Of a DNA stretch of 64,000 bases, positions 44,909 to 54,286 are shown in pieces. The stretch's first letter is position 1. Every line of letters begins with the position of its first letter. The notes under the pieces are model-generated. The model was not told the DNA's origin. It worked only from the letters and a program-made list of their open reading frames with translations, and ran no database searches. Where the stretch lies: positions 1 to 64,000 of the forward strand of contig NZ_JARESG010000013.1 in NCBI RefSeq assembly GCF_029076445.1. The letters run 5' to 3'. This DNA comes from Pseudarthrobacter naphthalenicus. Lineage in GTDB: Bacteria > Actinomycetota > Actinomycetes > Actinomycetales > Micrococcaceae. Made by a program: the position numbers and the translations under genes.

Positions 44909-45376
44909 ATGACTAGCGAACCAATTACCGAAGTCCACAACCTGGAACACCACGAATGCTGGGAACTCCTCCGGACAGTCTCCGTGGGCCGGCTCGCGGT
45001 CCTTGTGGACGGTCATCCGGACATCTTCCCCATCAACTACACGGTGGACGGGGGAACGATTGTCTTCCGCACGGGCCAGGGGACCAAGCTGGCGGCGGCA
45101 TCCGGAGGTTCCCGCGTGGCAGTCGAAGCCGACGGCGTGGATGCCGTCACCGGGCTCGCCTGGAGTGTGGTCCTCAAAGGGCCCGCGGCCGCCATCAAGG
45201 GCACCGAAGGCGTCCTGGATACGGCCGCACTGTACCTGTTCCCGTGGCAGGCCGGCAAGAAGGACACCTTCATCCGGGTCAGCCCGGACGTCCTGACGGG
45301 CCGCCGGTTCAAGGTCACCGCGCCGATGACCTGGTGGACGCAGCTCAGCGGAGCCGCCAAGGCCTCGCCTGAGTGA
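44909..45376 (+). CDS. Pyridoxamine 5'-phosphate oxidase family (FMN-binding split barrel) protein
   Basis: A 155-aa protein with the split-barrel pattern CWELLRTVSVGRLAVLVDGHPDIFPINYTVDGGTIVFRTGQGTKLAAA and a second strand set VAVEADGVDAVTGLAWSVVLKGPAAAI. It is of the nitroreductase/F420- or FMN-binding general stress group, and no specific substrate is evident. ATG at 44909 is supported by the -10 box. Its 3' end shares a 14-nt direct repeat with the spacer after the stop. Confidence 0.85.
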   Translation: MTSEPITEVHNLEHHECWELLRTVSVGRLAVLVDGHPDIFPINYTVDGGTIVFRTGQGTKLAAASGGSRVAVEADGVDAVTGLAWSVVLKGPAAAIKGTEGVLDTAALYLFPWQAGKKDTFIRVSPDVLTGRRFKVTAPMTWWTQLSGAAKASPE

Positions 45377-45390
45377 TCAGCGGAGCCGCC
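45345..45390. repeat. 14-nt direct repeat at the end of the PPOX gene
   Basis: TCAGCGGAGCCGCC occurs at 45345-45358 (inside the gene) and again at 45377-45390 (just after its stop), 32 nt apart, and looks like a small duplication. Confidence 0.7.
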
Positions 45391-45394
45391 CTGC

Positions 45395-46246
45395 CTACGC
45401 CAGGCGGGTGATTTCCACGCTGACGCTCAGCGCCGACCCGCCGCCGCCGGAAAGGATTCCCTTCAGCGGCGGCACGTCGCGGTAGTCACGGCCCCTGGCC
45501 ACCGTCACGTGGAAATCCCCCGCCGGCTTGTGGTTGGTGGGGTCCCAGCTGCGCCAGGCCCCGTCCCAGAACTCAAGCCATGCGTGCGACTGGCCCGCGA
45601 CGGTCTCGCCGATCGCCGCCGTCGCTCTCGGGTGCAGGTAGCCGGAGACGTACCGGGCCGGGATCCCGCAGCTGCGCAGTGCGCCGATGGCGAGGTGGGC
45701 GAGGTCCTGGCAGACGCCCTGCCGCTGCCCCCAGGCCTCTTCCGCGTTGGTGGTGACAGCGGTGGAACCGGACATGTAGGTCATCTCCCCGCGCATCCAT
45801 TCGAAGACGGCCATCGCAGCCTCATGCGGGTTCTTGCCTTCAACAACGCCCGGAATGATTCCCAGGACTTCGTCACCCGGCCGGCTCAGCTGGGACTGGG
45901 GCAGCCAATCGCTGAACCCATTCAACGTTTCGTATGAGGCCAGGACATCCCAGCCGACAATGTCCGCCTCTGCGGGGATCTTTTCTGCCCGGTACACCTC
46001 GACGGTGATGTTGGAAACCACCTCGAGATGCTCGTGCGGCATCTGCATGTCGAACGCCGTGACCCTGGTGCCCCAGTAGTCCCGGTAGGTGCTGACGGCG
46101 GCCTGCGAGGGCGACACTTTGAGCACGGACTCAAGAACCACCTGCTGGGCGTCCGTCAGGGGTGTCATGCGGGCCTCGTTGTACGACAGCGTGACGCGCT
46201 TGTTGTATTTGTAGGCCGTGGTGTGGATGATGCTCAGCCGGGTCAT
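45395..46246 (-). CDS. Transglutaminase-like cysteine peptidase family protein
   Basis: A 283-aa protein with the transglutaminase-core triad: Cys in RQGVCQDLAHLAIGALRSCGIPARYVSGYLHP, His in SHAWLEFWDG and Asp in WDPTNHK. The N-terminal 125 residues are the beta-rich domain typical of this family (ATAYKYNKRVTLSYNEARMTPLTD). It has no signal peptide, so it is cytoplasmic. The ATG overlaps the alpha-E gene stop (ATGA). It is the third gene of the ATP-grasp/alpha-E/transglutaminase operon. It may cleave or transfer an amide made by the ATP-grasp enzyme (inference). Confidence 0.88.
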   Translation of the reverse strand: MTRLSIIHTTAYKYNKRVTLSYNEARMTPLTDAQQVVLESVLKVSPSQAAVSTYRDYWGTRVTAFDMQMPHEHLEVVSNITVEVYRAEKIPAEADIVGWDVLASYETLNGFSDWLPQSQLSRPGDEVLGIIPGVVEGKNPHEAAMAVFEWMRGEMTYMSGSTAVTTNAEEAWGQRQGVCQDLAHLAIGALRSCGIPARYVSGYLHPRATAAIGETVAGQSHAWLEFWDGAWRSWDPTNHKPAGDFHVTVARGRDYRDVPPLKGILSGGGGSALSVSVEITRLA

Positions 46247-47169
46247 GAAACTTCTCCCACCCAGGCCAGCTCGTCCGCCTGATTGAAGTATTTACGGGAA
46301 ATGGCGTCCGACGCCTGGGCCACGGCCTTCTGCACGCGTTCCATGTGCTCGGGCAGTTCGGACATCAGATCGTCCGTGCGGTGGAACTCAAGGAAGGTGC
46401 GGGCCTGGCCCACGATGCGGCGGGCGTCGTTGATGAAGCCCACGCGCTGCGCGGACGGATCCAGCTTCGCGAGGCATTCATCGGCGTCACGCAGGGCGTA
46501 AACAATCGAACGCGGGAACAGCCGGTCGAGCAGCAGGAACTCGGCCGCATGCTGGTCACCGAAGGCGGCCCTCCGGGTGCGCAGGAAGGATTCATAGGCC
46601 CCGGCGCACCGCAGCATGTTCACCCAGGACATGCCCGCGGACAGGACATCGCGGGTGGAGAGCATCCGGGCGGTCATGTCCGCGCGCTCCAGGGACCTGC
46701 CGAGCACCAGGAACAGCCAGCTTTCGTCATGGCTCACCGTGGTGTCGGCCAAGCCGCTGACCATGGCGGTCCGTTCCAGCGTCCAGTTACAGAACCGGTA
46801 CGTCCCCACCACGTCCTTGCGGTGCTGGCTCAGCCCGTAGTACGTGGTGTTCAGGCTCTCCCACAGGCCGGAGGATACGGTCTCGCGGGCGCGCCGTGCG
46901 TTTTCCCGGGCTGCGCCCAAAGACCCCGCAATGGAGGTGGCGCTGGTTTTGTCGTACGCCAGGGCGTGCAGCAGCTCCGGCAGGCCGAAGTCTTCACTCT
47001 GCGGCCGGGCGCCCATCACCGCGAGCAGTTCCTGGGCCACCCGGCGGCGCTCCTCCATGGGCAGGTGGTTGAGGCGTTCAAGGTGCACGTCCAGGATGCG
47101 CGCGGTACCGTCGGCGCGCTCAACATACCGTCCGATCCAAAAAAGGGACTCAGCAATACGGCTAAGCAT
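46243..47169 (-). CDS. Alpha-E domain-containing protein
   Basis: A 308-aa all-helical protein of the alpha-E family, starting MLSRIAESLFWIGRYVERADGTARILDVHLERL and with ESWLFLVLGRSLERADMTARMLS in the middle. The family is almost always found with a circularly permuted ATP-grasp enzyme and a transglutaminase, as here. No biochemical role is known. The ATG lies 75 nt after the ATP-grasp stop. Confidence 0.92.
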   Translation of the reverse strand: MLSRIAESLFWIGRYVERADGTARILDVHLERLNHLPMEERRRVAQELLAVMGARPQSEDFGLPELLHALAYDKTSATSIAGSLGAARENARRARETVSSGLWESLNTTYYGLSQHRKDVVGTYRFCNWTLERTAMVSGLADTTVSHDESWLFLVLGRSLERADMTARMLSTRDVLSAGMSWVNMLRCAGAYESFLRTRRAAFGDQHAAEFLLLDRLFPRSIVYALRDADECLAKLDPSAQRVGFINDARRIVGQARTFLEFHRTDDLMSELPEHMERVQKAVAQASDAISRKYFNQADELAWVGEVS

Positions 47170-47244
47170 TCGCGGCTACCTCCTGGGCGTCCGAAATCTG
47201 CGGGGTTGAACCCATGGGTGATGATGCGGGATTCAGGTGACGGC

Positions 47245-48801
47245 TCACTGCTGCTGCTCCGGCTGGCGGTCCCGCCAATTGCTTTCAACCGGCCAGACGG
47301 ACACACGCTCACGGATGGAGATCGTGGGCCGCGGAACCGTCTCCACCGGCACCTGCGGCGAACCGGCCAGCACCCACGTGTCCTTGGACCCGCCGCCCTG
47401 GCTGGAATTCACTATCAGGGAGCCTTCCTTGAGCGCCACACGGGTCAGGCCGCCGGGCAGCACCCAGACGTCGTCGCCGTCGTTCACTGCGAAAGGGCGC
47501 AGGTCCACATGGCGGGGGCCGAACTTGTCCCCACCCAGGGTGGGCACCGTGGACAGCTGCAGGACGGGCTGCGCGATCCACCCGCGCGGGTCCGCAATGA
47601 CCCGGTGGCGGAGGGCCTCAAGCTCATCCTTGGACGCATCCGGACCAATCACCAGGCCCTTGCCGCCGGATCCGTCCACGGGCTTGACCACAAGCTCGGC
47701 GAGGTTGTCCAGGACGTACTCGCGGGCTTCCTTCTCCTCAAGCCGGTAGGTGTCCACGTTCGCGATGATGGGTTCCTCGCTGAGGTAATAACGGATGAGG
47801 TCCGGGACATAGCTGTACACCAGCTTGTCATCGGCCACGCCGTTGCCCACAGCGTTGGCGATGGTCACGCCGCCGGCGCGGGCGGCGTTGACCAGGCCGG
47901 GGCAGCCCAGCATGGAGTCCGACCGGAACTGCAGGGGGTCCAGGAACTCGTCGTCGATGCGTTTGTAAATCACATCCACACGCTGCTCGCCGGCGGTGGT
48001 GCGCATGTAAACACGGTTGCCGCGGCAGATGAGGTCCCGGCCCTCGACGAGTTCCACGCCCATCAGGCCGGCCAGCAGGGTGTGTTCAAAGTAAGCGCTG
48101 TTGAAGACACCGGGGGTCAGCACCACCACCGTGGGATCGTCGACGCCGGCGGGTGCCGTTTTACGCAGTGCCGACAGGAGCCGGCGCGGGTACTCCTCCA
48201 CGGGCCGGATCAGCTGCTGGCCGAAGGCCTCGGGCAGGCCCTTGGCCATGGCGCGGCGGTTCTCTAGGACATAGCTGACGCCCGAGGGGACGCGAACGTT
48301 GTCCTCCAGGACCCGGAACGTCCCGGCAGCGTCACGGACCACATCGATGCCGGAGATGTGCACCCGGACCCCGCCCGCAGGTTCGAATCCGTGCACCTGG
48401 CGGTGGAAGTGGGCGCTGGTGGTGACGAGCTGGCGCGGGATCACGCCGTCAGCCACCACATTCATTTTGTCGTAGACGTCGTTGAGGAACGCTTCCAGGG
48501 CCCGCACGCGCTGCGCCACGCCCTTTTCCAGCACAGTCCACTCATCGGCCGGAATGATACGGGGCACAATATCGAGCGGAAATGGCCGCTCCTCCCCCGC
48601 AAAGTCAAAGGTCACACCACGGTCCAGGAACGTCCGTGCCATGGAGTCCGCGCGGGCACTGACGTCGGCGAGGGAAAGCTTGCGGAGCGCGTCCGCCACC
48701 TCCACGTATGAGCCGCGGGCTTCCTGGCCCGGCGCGAACATCTCGTCGTAGGCGCCGGTGCGCCCGGCGGCCTCGGAGTAATCCTGGAATAGGTCTGACA
48801 T
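47245..48801 (-). CDS. Circularly permuted type 2 ATP-grasp protein
   Basis: A 518-aa predicted amide or peptide ligase. Family features are FGQQLIRPVEEYPRRLLSALRKTAP, VVLTPGVFNSAYFEHTLLAGLMGVELVEGRDL, MLGCPGLVNAARAGGVTIANAVGNGVADDK, VVKPVDGSGGKGLVIGPDAS (nucleotide site) and NSSQGGGSKDTWVL. The product is unknown. I chose ATG at 48801 (MSDLFQDYSEAAG), the usual family start; in-frame ATGs at 48837 and 48846 would add 12 or 15 residues. Divergent from yeiH. Confidence 0.88.
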   Translation of the reverse strand: MSDLFQDYSEAAGRTGAYDEMFAPGQEARGSYVEVADALRKLSLADVSARADSMARTFLDRGVTFDFAGEERPFPLDIVPRIIPADEWTVLEKGVAQRVRALEAFLNDVYDKMNVVADGVIPRQLVTTSAHFHRQVHGFEPAGGVRVHISGIDVVRDAAGTFRVLEDNVRVPSGVSYVLENRRAMAKGLPEAFGQQLIRPVEEYPRRLLSALRKTAPAGVDDPTVVVLTPGVFNSAYFEHTLLAGLMGVELVEGRDLICRGNRVYMRTTAGEQRVDVIYKRIDDEFLDPLQFRSDSMLGCPGLVNAARAGGVTIANAVGNGVADDKLVYSYVPDLIRYYLSEEPIIANVDTYRLEEKEAREYVLDNLAELVVKPVDGSGGKGLVIGPDASKDELEALRHRVIADPRGWIAQPVLQLSTVPTLGGDKFGPRHVDLRPFAVNDGDDVWVLPGGLTRVALKEGSLIVNSSQGGGSKDTWVLAGSPQVPVETVPRPTISIRERVSVWPVESNWRDRQPEQQQ

Positions 48802-48914
48802 GTCCTTTAGCCAACCATCTTTTTGTTTCGAATTCATTACCGCCATCCATTGTGGCGTGTTGCGCTACCGCCGCCGGTTCGTTGAATACACGCGTCATCC
48901 GGCAAGGTAAGTGA

Positions 48915-49979
48915 ATGCCAGAGAAGACTAGCAAAGGGAGCGCCGGGGGCAGCAGCCGCCGGGGATGGGCCGGCCGCGGGCTGCCCGGGGATGCCGACAG
49001 GCTCATTCCCGGCCTGCTCACTGCGGCCGTGGCTCTCGCCGGCGCTTTCGCCGTGCATGCCATGGTGCCCGTCCTGCCTGCCATGACCGGGGCCGTGGCC
49101 CTGGGGCTGCTTGCGGCCAACCTGCCGGGAACAGCCGCCTGGATCTCGGGCCGGGCAAGGCCGGGACTCGATTTCGCGGGCAAACACCTGATGCGGGGCG
49201 GCATTGTCCTGCTGGGCCTGAAGGTGAGCGTCGTGGACATCCTGGACCTGGGGTGGCTGGCCATGGTTGTGGTCACGGGAGTGGTGCTGCTCAGCTTCGC
49301 CGGCACCTACGCCCTGTGCAGGCTGTTCAGGTTGCCCTCCCCGACCGCGCTCCTGGTGGCCACCGGATTCTCCATTTGCGGGGCGTCCGCCATCGGCGCC
49401 ATGGCGGCGGTGCGGCGCATCCGGCACGCAGACACCGTTCTGCCGGTGGCGCTGGTGACTCTGTGCGGCACCATGGCGATCGGACTGCTGCCGCTTCTGA
49501 TGCATCCGCTGCGCCTGAGCCCCCTGGCGTTCGGAGCCTGGACCGGCGCATCCGTGCACGACGTCGGCCAGGTGGTGGCCACCGCACAGTCCGCCGGGAC
49601 GGCCGCCCTGGGGATCGCCGTGGTGGTCAAGCTGACTCGTGTGCTGCTCCTGGCGCCGGTGGTGGCCGTGGCAGGCATGCACCACCGCGCGAAGGCAGAT
49701 GCCCGGCAACATGTGCCAGTGCCCCTGATCCCCCTTTTTGTGGCCGGGTTTGTGGCCATGGTCGCGCTCCGGTCCACGGGATGGCTCCCTCCGGGCGTAC
49801 TTGACGCCGGCGCCGGACTGCAGGACATCCTGCTCGGGGCTGCACTGTTCGGACTCGGGTCCGCAGTGCGGATCCGCACACTCCTGCACACCGGAGCGCG
49901 GGCGCTGCTTGCGGCGCTTGCGGCGTGGCTCCTGATCGCCCTGCTCGGCCTGGCAGCCGCCCTGCTCATCACCCCCTAG
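48915..49979 (+). CDS. YeiH/UPF0324 family putative sulfate exporter
   Basis: A 354-aa membrane protein with about ten hydrophobic segments. Family motifs are GKHLMRGGIVLLGLKVSVVDIL, SICGASAIGAMAAVRR and AFGAWTGASVHDVGQVVATA. It resembles the YeiH family (conserved membrane proteins of uncertain transport function). The first 25 residues are Gly/Ser/Arg rich and cytosolic. ATG at 48915. Confidence 0.88.
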   Translation: MPEKTSKGSAGGSSRRGWAGRGLPGDADRLIPGLLTAAVALAGAFAVHAMVPVLPAMTGAVALGLLAANLPGTAAWISGRARPGLDFAGKHLMRGGIVLLGLKVSVVDILDLGWLAMVVVTGVVLLSFAGTYALCRLFRLPSPTALLVATGFSICGASAIGAMAAVRRIRHADTVLPVALVTLCGTMAIGLLPLLMHPLRLSPLAFGAWTGASVHDVGQVVATAQSAGTAALGIAVVVKLTRVLLLAPVVAVAGMHHRAKADARQHVPVPLIPLFVAGFVAMVALRSTGWLPPGVLDAGAGLQDILLGAALFGLGSAVRIRTLLHTGARALLAALAAWLLIALLGLAAALLITP

Positions 49980-50032
49980 CCGCGGGCCGGCGTCGTGATT
50001 CCCGGCACGGTCCTCCGTGATTAGATAGCTGG

Positions 50033-52708
50033 GTGTCACATGAGAATCTGCAGCGCAGCGAAGCCGCCACCCGTTCAGCCCTGATCACCACGCACAGTTA
50101 CGACGTCTCCCTGGACGTACGGCAGGCGGCGGATCCGGAGGTGGCAGGCTACACCAGCCGGAGCATCATCCATTTTTCGGCGGCACTGCCCGGCGCCGGC
50201 GCGCCCGCGGCTCCGGCCGGGAAGCCCGACGAGGGGCACACCGCGAAGCCGGCCCGGACGTTCCTGGATTTCATCTCCGGCGACGTGCACAGCGTGATCC
50301 TCAACGGGAAATCCCTGCCGCTGGCGGACGTTGTGGACGGCTCCCGCATCCGGCTGGACAACCTCCTGGCCGAGAATCAGGTGACAGTGACCGGAACAGC
50401 GCTGTACAGCCGGTCAGGCGAGGGCATGCACCGTTTCGTGGATCCCGCCGACGGCCAGTGCTACCTCTATACGCAGTACGAGCCCGCCGACGCGCGCCGG
50501 GTGTTCGCCAACTTCGAGCAGCCGGACCTGAAAGCCGAATTCACCTTCCACGTGATGGCGCCGTCAGGCTGGCACGTCGCCTCCAACGGAGCGGAAGCCG
50601 CCCGCACCCCGCTGACCAGTGATCCGGACACCAGCCGCTGGGACTTCGCCACCACCAAGCCGATGTCCACATACATCACCACCGTCCTCGCCGGGCCCTA
50701 CTTCAAGGCGGAGGACCACTGGAGCGCCACGCTTGAGGACGGCACGCACCTGGACGTGCCGCTGGCACTGTACTGCCGCGCCTCGATGGCTGATTCCTTC
50801 GACACCGCGGAACTTTTCCGTCTCACCAAGGATGGCCTGGCGTTCTTCAACCGGCTGTTCGGCTTCCCCTACCCCTGGGGCAAGTACGATCAGGCCTTTG
50901 TGCCGGAATACAACCTGGGCGCGATGGAAAACCCGGGACTGGTCACGTTCACCGAAAACTATGTGTTCACGTCGCGGGCCACCGATGCCCAGTACCAGGC
51001 ACGCGCCACCACGCTGATGCATGAAATGGCACACATGTGGTTCGGGGACCTGGTGACCATGCAGTGGTGGAACGATCTGTGGCTGAAGGAGTCCTTCGCC
51101 GACTACATGGGCACCCTCGGGGTGGACCGCGCCACGACCTGGGAGACCGCCTGGGTGGGTTTCGCGAACAAGCGCAAGGGCTGGGCCTACGTACAGGACC
51201 AGCTGCCCACCACGCACCCCATTGTTGCGGACATCCCCGACCTTGAGGCCGCCAAGCAGAACTTCGACGGCATCACGTACGCCAAGGGCGCCTCGGTGCT
51301 CAAGCAGCTGGTCGCGTATGCGGGCTTTGATGCCTTCATCGCAGGCTCCCGGCAGTACTTCCGCGACCACGCCTATGGAAACACCACCCTGGCCGATCTC
51401 CTGTCCGCCCTGAGCGCGGCATCAGGCCGGGACCTGGCAGGCTGGGCAGCGCAATGGCTGCAGACCTCCGGGATCTCCACGCTGTCCCTGGACCTTGAGG
51501 ATCACGACGGCGTCCTGGACTCCGTGACGATCGTCCAGGACGCCGTGGACCCGGTCACCGGACGGGAGGAACTCCGGCCGCACCGGCTTCGCGTGGGGCT
51601 CTACGACTTCGACGACGACGGCGCCCTGGTCCGGACGGGCAGCGTTGAGACCGACGCGGCCGGTCACAGGACCGAAGTGCCGGAGCTCGCCGGCCGGCCC
51701 CGGCCTGCCCTGCTGCTGCCCAACGACGACGACCTGACCTATGCCAAGGTCCGGCTCGACCCGGATTCTGAGGCCACGGTACTGTCATCGCTGGGCCGGA
51801 TCACCGACCCCATGGCAAGGGCGCTCTGCTGGACAGCCCTGTGGAACTCCGCCCGTGATGCGGAGAGCCCTGCCGCCCGCTACGTGCATGCGGTCACCGC
51901 GTTCGGACCGTCCGAAACCGGGATCGGCGTGCTGCTGAACATCCTCGAAAACGCCGACACCGCCGTCGATCGCTATACCCCCGCGTCCCAACGGGCCGCC
52001 CTGCGTCGCGACTTCCTGGCGGCTGCCGCGGACCAGCTGGAACTGGCCGCCCCGGGCTCGGACCACCAGCTGGGCTGGGCCCGGACGGTGGCTACGGTCA
52101 GCCGCCGGGACAATTCCCTCCTGGCCCGGCTCCGGGGCATCCTGGACGGTGCGGTGACCGTCGAGGGCCTCGCTGTCGACGCCGAGCTGCGCTGGCACAT
52201 CTGGCATGCGCTGGCCGCCCATGGTGAGGCCACGGTGGCCGAACTCGACGCCGAATTGGCGCGGGACACCACCGCCTCGGGCCGGGCCGGCCACGCCACC
52301 GCGCTCGCCGCCCGCCCTGACCCCCAGGTCAAAGCCGACGCGTGGACGGAAGCCGTGCACGGGACCGCGCTGTCCAACCAGCTCCTCAGCGCTACGATCG
52401 CAGGTTTCACCACTGCGCCCCCAGCGCTGCTGGAGCCCTATGTCGAGCCGTATTTCGACTGCCTCCGCGATGTCTGGCAGAGCCGGAGCATCGAGATCGC
52501 CAGCAGGATTGTCCGGGGCCTGTTTCCCGCCGCGCAGGACCTGTCCGCTAATGGTGCCCGGCCGGAAAAGCAGCCGGTGGTGCTCCGGACCGATGCCTGG
52601 CTGGATGCCAACACTGATGCACCGCGAGCCTTGCGCAGGATCGTGGTGGAACAGCGCAGCCACCTCCTGCGGGCGCTCACCGCGCAGCTGGGGTCACAGG
52701 GCCGGTAG
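50033..52708 (+). CDS. pepN: Aminopeptidase N (M1 family)
   Basis: An 891-aa zinc aminopeptidase that removes N-terminal residues from peptides in the cytoplasm. It has the exopeptidase motif GAMENPG (about 302-308) and the zinc motif HEMAHMWFGDLVTMQWWNDLWLKESFADYMG. The C-terminal half is the helical ERAP1-like/actinobacterial PepN region. An insertion rich in Pro/Ala/Gly near residues 50-75 is not typical. GTG at 50033. It could help finish peptides released by the proteasome, but the genes are far apart. Confidence 0.94.
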   Translation: MSHENLQRSEAATRSALITTHSYDVSLDVRQAADPEVAGYTSRSIIHFSAALPGAGAPAAPAGKPDEGHTAKPARTFLDFISGDVHSVILNGKSLPLADVVDGSRIRLDNLLAENQVTVTGTALYSRSGEGMHRFVDPADGQCYLYTQYEPADARRVFANFEQPDLKAEFTFHVMAPSGWHVASNGAEAARTPLTSDPDTSRWDFATTKPMSTYITTVLAGPYFKAEDHWSATLEDGTHLDVPLALYCRASMADSFDTAELFRLTKDGLAFFNRLFGFPYPWGKYDQAFVPEYNLGAMENPGLVTFTENYVFTSRATDAQYQARATTLMHEMAHMWFGDLVTMQWWNDLWLKESFADYMGTLGVDRATTWETAWVGFANKRKGWAYVQDQLPTTHPIVADIPDLEAAKQNFDGITYAKGASVLKQLVAYAGFDAFIAGSRQYFRDHAYGNTTLADLLSALSAASGRDLAGWAAQWLQTSGISTLSLDLEDHDGVLDSVTIVQDAVDPVTGREELRPHRLRVGLYDFDDDGALVRTGSVETDAAGHRTEVPELAGRPRPALLLPNDDDLTYAKVRLDPDSEATVLSSLGRITDPMARALCWTALWNSARDAESPAARYVHAVTAFGPSETGIGVLLNILENADTAVDRYTPASQRAALRRDFLAAAADQLELAAPGSDHQLGWARTVATVSRRDNSLLARLRGILDGAVTVEGLAVDAELRWHIWHALAAHGEATVAELDAELARDTTASGRAGHATALAARPDPQVKADAWTEAVHGTALSNQLLSATIAGFTTAPPALLEPYVEPYFDCLRDVWQSRSIEIASRIVRGLFPAAQDLSANGARPEKQPVVLRTDAWLDANTDAPRALRRIVVEQRSHLLRALTAQLGSQGR

Positions 52709-52711
52709 CCC

Positions 52712-53803
52712 TCAGGGGACCCGGTGCAGCCATTCTTCGGTGCCGAACTTGGCGGCTACCCGTTCGCGGGCGGCTGCCAGTTCCGCAGCGGATAGTGCGG
52801 ACGGCGTGGCCCCGTAGCGCTCGGTAAAGACCTCCATCATGGCCGCGATGATCTCGGTGCGGGCCATCCCGGTCTGCCGCCGCAGCGGGTCAACGCGTTT
52901 TTTGGCGCTGCGGGTGCCCTTGTCCGAGAGCTTTTCCTTGCCGATACGCAGCACCTCAACCATCTTGTCGGCATCGATGTCGTAGCTCATGGTGACGTGG
53001 TGCAGCATCCCGCCGTTGGCCAGGCGTTTCTGCGCCGCCCCGCCGATCTTGCCCTGCTCCGTGGCAATGTCGTTCAGCGGCACGTAAAAGGCGCTGATGC
53101 CCAGTTTCTCCAAAGCCGCCATCACCCAGGCATCCAGGAAGGCGTAGGAGTCAGCGAAGCTGATCCCGTCCACCAGTGTTTGGGGCACGTAGAGCGAGTA
53201 CGTGATGCAGTTGCCGGCCTCCATGAACATCGCTCCCCCGCCGCTGATCCGGCGCACCACGGTGATGCCGTGCCTGGCCACGCCCTCAGGGTGCAGTTCG
53301 TTCCGGACCGACTGGAAGCTGCCGATCACCACGGACGGTTCCTCCCAGTCCCAGAAGCGCAGTGTGGGATTGCGGCGCCCGGAGCCGACCTCCTCGGTCA
53401 GGACCTCGTCCAGGGCGACGTTGACGTGGGTGGGCAGCACGGTGGGCGCGATGACATCCCATGGGTGGTCCGACCACGACGTTGCCCGTGCCAGCGCCCG
53501 GCGGACGGTGACGGCCACGGCATCGGCGGAGAAGCCGAACAGGACTGCGTCCGGCGGCAGCGAACCGGTCACTGCCGCGGAGAGCTCAGCCGCCGTCGTG
53601 CTTTCCGGAAGCCCGCTGAGGGCCCTGTTAATCTGCGGAAGCGCTTCGTCCGGTTCCAGGAAAAAGTCGCCACTGAGGGAGACATCAGAGAGCGCCCCGT
53701 CCACCACATCGAAGTCCACCACCACCAGCTTGCCGCCGGGGACTTTGTACTCGCCGTGGTGGCTGCGGGGGCGGTCTTCGGGTGCAGATGAAAGGGCAGT
53801 CAT
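52712..53803 (-). CDS. Lipoate--protein ligase family protein with N-terminal accessory domain
   Basis: A 363-aa biotin/lipoate-ligase-fold protein. Catalytic-domain motifs are RRISGGGAMFMEAGNCITYSL and GKIGGAAQKRLANGGMLHHVTMSYDID, with the conserved Lys in GKIGG. The first 90 residues (KLVVVDFDVVDGALSDVSLSGDFFLEPDEALPQINRALSG) look like the LplA accessory domain, here placed before the catalytic domain. ATG at 53803. The genes converge with pepN, with three bases between their stops. Confidence 0.85.
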   Translation of the reverse strand: MTALSSAPEDRPRSHHGEYKVPGGKLVVVDFDVVDGALSDVSLSGDFFLEPDEALPQINRALSGLPESTTAAELSAAVTGSLPPDAVLFGFSADAVAVTVRRALARATSWSDHPWDVIAPTVLPTHVNVALDEVLTEEVGSGRRNPTLRFWDWEEPSVVIGSFQSVRNELHPEGVARHGITVVRRISGGGAMFMEAGNCITYSLYVPQTLVDGISFADSYAFLDAWVMAALEKLGISAFYVPLNDIATEQGKIGGAAQKRLANGGMLHHVTMSYDIDADKMVEVLRIGKEKLSDKGTRSAKKRVDPLRRQTGMARTEIIAAMMEVFTERYGATPSALSAAELAAARERVAAKFGTEEWLHRVP

Positions 53804-53843
53804 GCCTTCCATCCTCCCCCATCGTCCCGGACTCCGGGAAACA

Positions 53844-53877
53844 ACAAAGCCCGCACCGTTGCCGGTGCGGGCTTTGT
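53844..53877. terminator. Terminator between rpmE2 and lplA-like gene
   Basis: A perfect 14-bp stem ACAAAGCCCGCACC / GGTGCGGGCTTTGT with a 6-nt loop, followed on the minus strand by a TTGTTT stretch. It ends the rpmE2 message. Confidence 0.9.
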
Positions 53878-53897
53878 AAGAACTTGGAGGAAGTGAG

Positions 53898-54155
53898 TTA
53901 CTTCTTGCCGCCGAAGCCCTTGAAGCGAGCGTTGAACCGCTCGACGCGGCCTGCGGAGTCCATGATGCGCTGCTTACCCGTGTAGAACGGGTGGGACTCG
54001 GAGGAGATTTCGACGTCGATAACCGGGTAGGTGTTTCCGTCTTCCCACTCGATGGTCTTCTTGGAAGACACGGTGGACTTGGTCAGGAACTTGACGCCGG
54101 AAGCCAGGTCGTTGAAAACAACAGCTTCGTACTTCGGGTGTGTATCAGACTTCAT
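53898..54155 (-). CDS. rpmE2: 50S ribosomal protein L31 type B
   Basis: An 85-aa ribosomal protein. [31 protein letters not shown] and [26 protein letters not shown] are the type B (zinc-free) pattern; it has no cysteines. Such C-minus copies are often induced under zinc limitation, but I see no clear Zur palindrome upstream. ATG at 54155 with AAAGGCC upstream. Confidence 0.95.
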   Translation of the reverse strand: MKSDTHPKYEAVVFNDLASGVKFLTKSTVSSKKTIEWEDGNTYPVIDVEISSESHPFYTGKQRIMDSAGRVERFNARFKGFGGKK

Positions 54156-54280
54156 AATGGGGCCTTTGTTCGCACAACTGGATTTTGCCAGCTGCCAGGT
54201 ATGAATGGGATGGCTGGTGCCCGCATCCGTGCCGCGAGAGAGAAGACTCGAGGCAGAAACAGCAGGACAGCCAGCTGTTA

Positions 54281-54286
54281 ATGATA
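54281..54286 (-). promoter_or_regulatory. Candidate -10 box for rpmE2
   Basis: TATCAT (minus strand) with TTCGCA 18 nt upstream. The leader would be about 115-120 nt, long for this window, leaving room for control at the RNA level. Confidence 0.35.

Noticed and set aside
46345..48267. Plus-strand reading frame of 640 codons opposite the alpha-E and ATP-grasp genes
   Set aside because: Antisense to two conserved genes and crosses their junction; typical GC-driven artefact.
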